This document shows, in pieces, positions 59,317 to 64,000 of a stretch of DNA of 64,000 nt. Made by a program: the position numbers and the translations under genes. This stretch comes from JBAOHV01 sp964450685 (GTDB lineage Bacteria; Actinomycetota; Acidimicrobiia; Acidimicrobiales; Microtrichaceae), in the NCBI GenBank assembly GCA_964450685.1, contig CAYVDN010000008.1:1-64000 (forward strand). Direction: 5' to 3'. Within the stretch, counting starts at the first letter, position 1; every line of letters starts with the position of its first letter. Below the pieces are notes generated by a model. It was not told the origin of the DNA, did no database searches, and worked only from the letters and a program-made list of their open reading frames with translations.

Positions 59317-60222
59317 CTACTTCGCGGTGTGGCCGGTCGAGGTGTGGCCGGTCGAGGTGTGGCCGGTCGAGGTATGGCCAGGAGCGCTGCTGCCCTGAGC
59401 CTCCACGGCTGGTGGATCGAAGCTCACACTGGCGTCGAAGGCTGCCCGGCGGGAGGCTCGCCGTAGGGTGAGCAGCACCGCCGGGCCGACGAGGACGATC
59501 GCCACCACGTTGGTGATGGCACGCCCGGTGTCCCACCCCAAGGTGGACGTGGCGATGGTGAAGAGGAAGAAGCGTTGCAGGTTGGATGCGACGGCGTCAC
59601 CGGCGATGTAGGACAACTCGGTGCCTTCGCCGATCGCGTACGGCCAGAACCACATGTTCATCAAGAAGCCGAACGCGTAGGCGGCGAAGGCTCCGTACGC
59701 GGCGAGCATGGCGATCTCCGCTCGGCCACGGACTCGGTGGGGCAGCAGCCCGGCGCCCATGCCGACCCAGCCCGACGCGAGCATCTGGAACGGCAGCCAG
59801 GGACCGATTCCCCCGGTGATGATCGCCGACGCGAACAGCGTCGTGGTGCCCAGCACGAAACCGAAGCCGGGGCCGTAGACCCGCCCGGCCAGCACGAGCA
59901 GGAAGAACACGGTCTCGATACCTGCAACACCTGCGCCCATCGGCCTCAGCGCCGCACCCATCGCCGAGAGCACCCCGAGGATCGCCAGTGCCTTGGTGTC
60001 GATACCGCCAGCGTGGAGCTCGGACAGGACAACGGCGATGATCACCGGCAGGATCAGAGCGAACAGGAACGGGGCGTCACTGTTGTGGGACATCTCGGCC
60101 GGCGGGGTGAAGACGAGCGGCCAGAGGAACATGCACAGCCCGGCGAGCGACGCGAGAGCGAGAACGAGCGCCGGTCGCCACGCGACGGGAAGTGCGGACG
60201 GGTGTCGCGTCACCTCGCTCAT
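59317..60222 (-). CDS. ECF transporter S component, probably for cobalamin
   Basis: The 301-residue protein has six to seven membrane helices with PMGAGVAGIETVFFLLVLAGRVYGPGFGFVLG, shown here as PMGAGVAGIETVFF, then FASAIITGGIGPWLPFQML and GFLMNMWFWPYAIG. It is downstream of EcfT and EcfA and overlaps ecfA by 4 bp, so it is the substrate-binding subunit. B12 specificity is inferred from the riboswitch and neighbours. The cytoplasmic C-terminus ends in three GHTST repeats made by a 15-bp tandem repeat (59329-59373). Confidence 0.8.
   Translation of the reverse strand: MSEVTRHPSALPVAWRPALVLALASLAGLCMFLWPLVFTPPAEMSHNSDAPFLFALILPVIIAVVLSELHAGGIDTKALAILGVLSAMGAALRPMGAGVAGIETVFFLLVLAGRVYGPGFGFVLGTTTLFASAIITGGIGPWLPFQMLASGWVGMGAGLLPHRVRGRAEIAMLAAYGAFAAYAFGFLMNMWFWPYAIGEGTELSYIAGDAVASNLQRFFLFTIATSTLGWDTGRAITNVVAIVLVGPAVLLTLRRASRRAAFDASVSFDPPAVEAQGSSAPGHTSTGHTSTGHTSTGHTAK
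59329..59373 (-). repeat. 15-bp tandem repeat at the C-terminus of the S component
   Basis: Three identical copies of GTGGCCGGTCGAGGT (plus-strand form) encode GHTST three times. Confidence 0.9.
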
Positions 60223-61844
60223 GTACGCACCTCTCCGAGCGCTCCCCGGACCTGCTCGACCGTCAACCAGGGCTGGGGGGCGAGGATCTTGGCCACCTGC
60301 GGAGCGAAGGCCGGGGACGCGACCACCACGTCGGGCGTCGGGCCGTCGGCGACTACCTCACCTTCGGCCATGACGACGACCCGGTCGGCACAGGTGGCCA
60401 CGAACTCCACGTCGTGGGTCGACACCATCACTGCGTGGCCGTCGGCGGCCAGCTCGGCCAGGACTTCGGCCAGGTTGGACTTTGCGTGGTAGTCGAGGCC
60501 ACGGGTCGGTTCGTCGAGCAGCACGACCTCGGGTCCGGCGCTGAGCTGGATGGCGAGCACCAGCGACAGCCTCTGGCCCTCGGACAGGTCGCGCGGGTGC
60601 ATCCCGGGGTCGATCCCGGGCACGAGTCGCTCGAGAAGGGAGGCACACGTTCCGCTCGGCGCGCTTGCGTCGCGGTCGGCCTGTGCGCACTCCGCTGCGA
60701 CTGTCGACAGGTACAGGAGATCCGAGGGTGTCTGGGGCACGAGACCGACTCGTCGACGTGCGTCGGCTGAGCCGAGCGAAGACGTGTCGACCTTCTCCCC
60801 CGCCTGCCCGACCTGCACGGTGCCGCCAGAACGGGTACCGCTCCCCTGCAGCGCCCACATGAGCGACGACTTGCCGCACCCGTTGCGGCCCATCAGCGCC
60901 ACGATCTCACCGCAGTGCAGGTCCAGGTCCACCTGGCGGACCGCGACGACGGGACCGTGGGCAACGACGACGCCGCGGGCACGCAGCGCCGGTGTCCCGG
61001 TCGGTGCAGCGGCGAGCGGCGCGGGACTGAGGTCCCGGAGTCGATCACGCAGCTCCGGCGCGCGGCGACGGGCGTCACGCACCGACAGTGGCAGCGGTGT
61101 CCAGCCGGCGAGGCGTCCCAGCTGTACGACAGGAGGAGCGATCGAGGATGTCGCGAGCACCTCCTGCGGAGGCCCTGAACGAACGGTTCCGTCACCGTTC
61201 AGGTACACGGCACGGTCCGCGTACTGTACCACGCGCTCCAGGCGGTGCTCTGCCACGACCACGGTTACTCCGAGGTCGTGCACCAGGCGGGTGATCGCAG
61301 CCAGGACCTCCTCTGCTGCGCTCGGGTCGAGCGCAGAGGTCGGCTCGTCGAGGACCAGCACCCTCGGGTGCGCGGTGAGCACCGACCCGATCGCGACGCG
61401 CTGCTGCTGGCCGCCCGAGAGAGCTCTCAACGCCCTGTTGCGCAGCTCGGCGATGCCCAGCAGGTCGAGTGTCTCCTCGACTCGCTTGCGCATGACCGCC
61501 GGATCTACTCCCAGCTGCTCCATCGCGTAGGCGAGCTCCTCCTCGACGGTGTCGGTCACGAACCCGGCGAGAGGGTCCTGTCCGACGACTCCGACGAGCT
61601 CGGCCATCTCTCGTGGTGGCCGCGTGGCGGTGGAGATTCCGTCGACGGTCACGGCGCCGCTCAGGTGACCACCGGTGAAGTGCGGGACGAGCCCGTTGAT
61701 GCAGCCGAGAAGCGTCGACTTGCCGACGCCCGTGCGACCGGTGACCACGCAGAGCTCGCCCTCGTCGATGAACAGGTCCACCCCGGAGATGGTCGGGGTG
61801 GACGCGTCGGTGTACGTGACGCTCACATCGTCGAAGCGGATCAC
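60219..61844 (-). CDS. ECF transporter double ATPase (EcfA-EcfA')
   Basis: The 541-residue protein has two ABC cassettes in one chain. The first has Walker A VTGRTGVGKSTLL, ALSGGQQQRVAIGS and VLVLDEPTSALD. The second has LMGRNGCGKSSLMW, DLSEGQRLSLVLA and VVLLDEPTRGLD. ECF transporters usually use two separate ATPases. The GTG start overlaps the EcfT stop by 4 bp; the longer frame was rejected. It powers the S component. Confidence 0.92.
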   Translation of the reverse strand: MIRFDDVSVTYTDASTPTISGVDLFIDEGELCVVTGRTGVGKSTLLGCINGLVPHFTGGHLSGAVTVDGISTATRPPREMAELVGVVGQDPLAGFVTDTVEEELAYAMEQLGVDPAVMRKRVEETLDLLGIAELRNRALRALSGGQQQRVAIGSVLTAHPRVLVLDEPTSALDPSAAEEVLAAITRLVHDLGVTVVVAEHRLERVVQYADRAVYLNGDGTVRSGPPQEVLATSSIAPPVVQLGRLAGWTPLPLSVRDARRRAPELRDRLRDLSPAPLAAAPTGTPALRARGVVVAHGPVVAVRQVDLDLHCGEIVALMGRNGCGKSSLMWALQGSGTRSGGTVQVGQAGEKVDTSSLGSADARRRVGLVPQTPSDLLYLSTVAAECAQADRDASAPSGTCASLLERLVPGIDPGMHPRDLSEGQRLSLVLAIQLSAGPEVVLLDEPTRGLDYHAKSNLAEVLAELAADGHAVMVSTHDVEFVATCADRVVVMAEGEVVADGPTPDVVVASPAFAPQVAKILAPQPWLTVEQVRGALGEVRT

Positions 61845-63010
61845 GACGCAACTCCGGTCGCATCCGGGTTCGGTGTCGGAGAGCCCGCGAGCTCCGCGCG
61901 GAGACTGGCACGCGGAGCGCGAGCCGGAGGCGGTGCCACGACGGCGGGTAGCGCTCCGACCAGGATCGCCAACGTGGGGCCGAGCGGGAGCTCTGGCCAC
62001 TCGAGGGGTTGCAGCGAGGGGTTCAACCGGCTCGGGTCGATCGAGGACGACACGTACATCACGACAGCGACGAAGGCCCCGCTGGCGGCGACACCCCACT
62101 CGGCGAGACGCCAGGGGTCAGGGCGGTACCTGGTCCGCCGCACCCGCCCGTTGCCCGCCAGGAACCCGGCGGTCGCGAGCGCCAGGCCGATCAGGAGCAT
62201 CGGGAGTCCGAGTGCTCGCGGCGCGGTGGCGTCGAGCAGTCCGTACGTGCCGACGCACACCCCGACCATCCCGGCGATGACGAGCACGGCGGTCACACGG
62301 CGGGTACGGGCTGCGATCCCACCGGAGCGGCCGTATCCACGGGAGTCCATCGCTGCGGCCAGCATCAACGACCGGTCAAGCGCGTCGGTCATCACCGGGA
62401 TCACGACCTGCTGCACCCACCGTGTCCGCCGCCCCACCTCGCCGCGCAGCCTCCGGGCGCGCAGCACCCGGCGTCCACTCTCGACGAGCTGCGGCGCCAC
62501 GCTGAGCGCCACGGTCACGGCGGAGCCCACCTCGTACAGAGCGCTCGGCAGCGACTTGAGCAGGCGCTTGGGGTTCGCGAGCACGTTCGCCGATCCCAGG
62601 CAGATGATCAACGTCGCCAGGCGTAGCCCGTCGTAGAACGCGGCGAGCACGCCCTCGAGCGACACGGGCCCCCCGAGGCGGATCCCGGCGGCTGCCTCGG
62701 GCAGGGGTATCTCGGGCAGGGTGAACAGCACGTGTGTGCCGTACTGCCCGTCGAGGAGCATCCGGAACAACACGCGCATCGCAACGATGACGAGACCGAG
62801 CACAAGATAGGCACCGAAGCCGTTGGCCCACGGAGCATCGCTGCGTCTGGCTGATACGACATATGCGACCACCGCGATCATCAGCCCCAGCAGCAGCGGA
62901 TTTGTGGTCCTGCTCGCAGCCGTGGCCATGCCCAACGCCCACAGCCACCACGCCCCGGGGTGGAGGTCCCGAGCCAGGCGCACGTGACGCGATTCAGCTG
63001 ACAACGCCAC
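61841..63010 (-). CDS. ECF transporter T component (CbiQ/EcfT)
   Basis: The 389-residue protein has several membrane helices and EcfT coupling-helix motifs: LANPKRLLKSLPSALYEVGSAVTVAL abbreviated to LANPKRLLKSLPS and the AxxxRG-type AAAMDSRGYGRSG. It couples the ATPases to the S component. The C-terminal 130 residues carry extra membrane helices not needed in minimal EcfT. GTG 63010 overlaps the preceding gene by 17 bp; a TTG at 63004 is an alternative. Confidence 0.85.
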   Translation of the reverse strand: MALSAESRHVRLARDLHPGAWWLWALGMATAASRTTNPLLLGLMIAVVAYVVSARRSDAPWANGFGAYLVLGLVIVAMRVLFRMLLDGQYGTHVLFTLPEIPLPEAAAGIRLGGPVSLEGVLAAFYDGLRLATLIICLGSANVLANPKRLLKSLPSALYEVGSAVTVALSVAPQLVESGRRVLRARRLRGEVGRRTRWVQQVVIPVMTDALDRSLMLAAAMDSRGYGRSGGIAARTRRVTAVLVIAGMVGVCVGTYGLLDATAPRALGLPMLLIGLALATAGFLAGNGRVRRTRYRPDPWRLAEWGVAASGAFVAVVMYVSSSIDPSRLNPSLQPLEWPELPLGPTLAILVGALPAVVAPPPARAPRASLRAELAGSPTPNPDATGVAS

Positions 63011-64000
63011 GACGGCGCACCATCCACGCCCCGCCACCGACGAGAACGATCAAGACGAGACCAGCGAACACCGGCCAGGGCGATCCGGCGCCGCTGCCGT
63101 CACCGGACAGGTCCAGGCCTGTCTGCTCAACACCACCCAGGGCCTCCTCGTCATGAGCATCCTGTCCATCCTGCCCGTCGGGGTTCTCCGCGTCATCACC
63201 GTCGACATCATGATCGCCCGGCTGTCCGGGAGTCGTGGTCGACCCGTCGACAGCAGCCTCCGGCAAGGACGGTGTGGACCCGATCGATCCTGACTCGGAC
63301 AGTTCATCCACACCCGCTGCAGCGCCCGGAGCAGTTGTCGCCCCAACCGCCGGAACCGAGCTACTGGAGGGTCCGGCTGCAGACGATGCGGAGGACCCTC
63401 CCGTGTCCGGTTGCGCTGTGACAGTTGTCGAGGCGGTCGACGGCGCGGTGGTGGCCGTCGCCTGGGGCGCGGTGGACCGGCCGTCGCAATCGTCGGCGGG
63501 GAGCGCCAGGGGACTGCCCGCCACAGCGGCCGGGGGCACGATGCGCGGCGAAGGCGCCGCTGATGCACCCTTGTCGAGCGAGAACGACCAGCCCTCCACG
63601 CTGCCCTCTGGCGGGTTGCGGTTTCCGGCACCCCAGTTGCTGTAGCACCACTGCCCACCTCGGGGCGCGAGCCAGTATGACCAGTAGGCGCTGGCAGGGG
63701 ATGCATCGATGCAGTGATCGCTGGACGGCTTGTCGGCGATCCGGCATAGGAACCCGGGGAATCGGATCGTCGTCCGGTAGTCGATCCCGGCCCGCTGGAG
63801 CGCCTCGAAGCCGGTCGACGAGGCACCGGGTGCGCAACGCACGTACACACCCCCGCCGAGTTCCTGGAAGTCGACCACCACGGTGACCCCGTCCGCTGTC
63901 GGACAGGCACCTTCGGTCCATGCCATGGCCGGTTCGGATGATGCGATCGGCACCGACGCGACCACGGCGACGACAGCTAGGGCCCTCGCCGCGCCGCATC
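62994..64000 (-). CDS. Secreted, membrane-anchored protein with the shared B12-locus domain (partial)
   Basis: The frame runs off the right edge; about 335 residues are visible, beginning inside a signal peptide (ARALAVVAVVASVPIASSEP). The shared domain follows: GVTVVVDFQELGG, RCAPGASSTGFEAL, AYWSYWLAPRGGQW and EGSVEGWSF. A long Ser/Thr/Pro/Asp linker and a C-terminal membrane helix (VFAGLVLIVLVGGGAWMV) with a basic tail anchor it. It heads the EcfT-EcfA-S operon and is probably its surface receptor. Confidence 0.75.
   Translation of the reverse strand, partial: CGAARALAVVAVVASVPIASSEPAMAWTEGACPTADGVTVVVDFQELGGGVYVRCAPGASSTGFEALQRAGIDYRTTIRFPGFLCRIADKPSSDHCIDASPASAYWSYWLAPRGGQWCYSNWGAGNRNPPEGSVEGWSFSLDKGASAAPSPRIVPPAAVAGSPLALPADDCDGRSTAPQATATTAPSTASTTVTAQPDTGGSSASSAAGPSSSSVPAVGATTAPGAAAGVDELSESGSIGSTPSLPEAAVDGSTTTPGQPGDHDVDGDDAENPDGQDGQDAHDEEALGGVEQTGLDLSGDGSGAGSPWPVFAGLVLIVLVGGGAWMVRRRGVVS

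Overview
The window is GC-rich, gene-dense DNA of an actinobacterium. Evidence: a WhiB1-type Fe-S regulator facing a PdtaS-type kinase (the M. tuberculosis Rv3219/Rv3220c arrangement), DUF3107 beside a pair of actinobacterial ArsA/Get3-like ATPases, a class E sortase, WXG100/EccC-type secretion genes and a Septum_form-type lipoprotein. A complete System I cytochrome c maturation operon and a cobalamin ECF-type locus, together with the general gene repertoire, point by inference to a deep-branching class such as Acidimicrobiia rather than Streptomyces or Mycobacterium. No rRNA, tRNA, CRISPR array, insertion sequence or prophage was seen. Codon use looks uniform, so I read this as ordinary chromosome.

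Layout. 1-7 kb: etfB (cut by the window edge), a diacylglycerol-kinase-like gene, GDPD, whiB1, then a minus-strand operon DUF3107 - two ArsA-like ATPases - pdtaS. 7-12.9 kb: a YceI lipid-binding-like protein; an Fe-S locus (mrp diverging from a SufR-like regulator, a cysteine desulfurase and a HAD hydrolase); a SixA-type phosphatase; an orphan lipoprotein. 13-19.9 kb: ccmABCDEFGHI, nine overlapping minus-strand genes. 20-28.7 kb: sortase, a Septum_form lipoprotein, an enoyl-CoA hydratase pair, then a small type VII-like module (WXG100 protein, a 1341-residue EccC/EssC ATPase and a facing FHA protein). 28.7-33 kb: a GH63-like glycosidase diverging from a glycosyltransferase, a TetR gene with a perfect palindromic operator, ppa and a DUF5684 membrane protein. 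33-46.7 kb: mainly envelope proteins, including a YihY protein, DUF305, DUF4230, a MacB-type ABC exporter, a hemolysin III-like protein, a K+ channel, a kinase-like/flippase fusion and PhoD. 46.7-50.8 kb: a signalling cluster (PAS-GGDEF, NarL-type regulator, hybrid histidine kinase). 51-56.4 kb: 6-phosphogluconate dehydrogenase, a second YihY-type protein, two methyltransferases, OsmC and a small secreted protein. 56.4-64 kb: a broken diadenylate-cyclase-like gene, a cobalamin riboswitch, two secreted lipoproteins and a converging four-gene ECF transporter operon.

The most interesting part is the last 7 kb. Three secreted proteins share one domain that resembles the DUF4430/transcobalamin beta-domain layout. 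Two follow a B12 riboswitch, and the third (membrane-anchored) heads the operon encoding EcfT, a double EcfA and an S component. I infer an extracellular cobalamin-capture system feeding an ECF importer. A second theme is regulatory: at least fifteen genes have a TANNNT-like -10 element 6-9 nt before the start codon, the signature of leaderless mRNAs. In three divergent pairs the two -10 elements share their central TA within a single 10-bp sequence.
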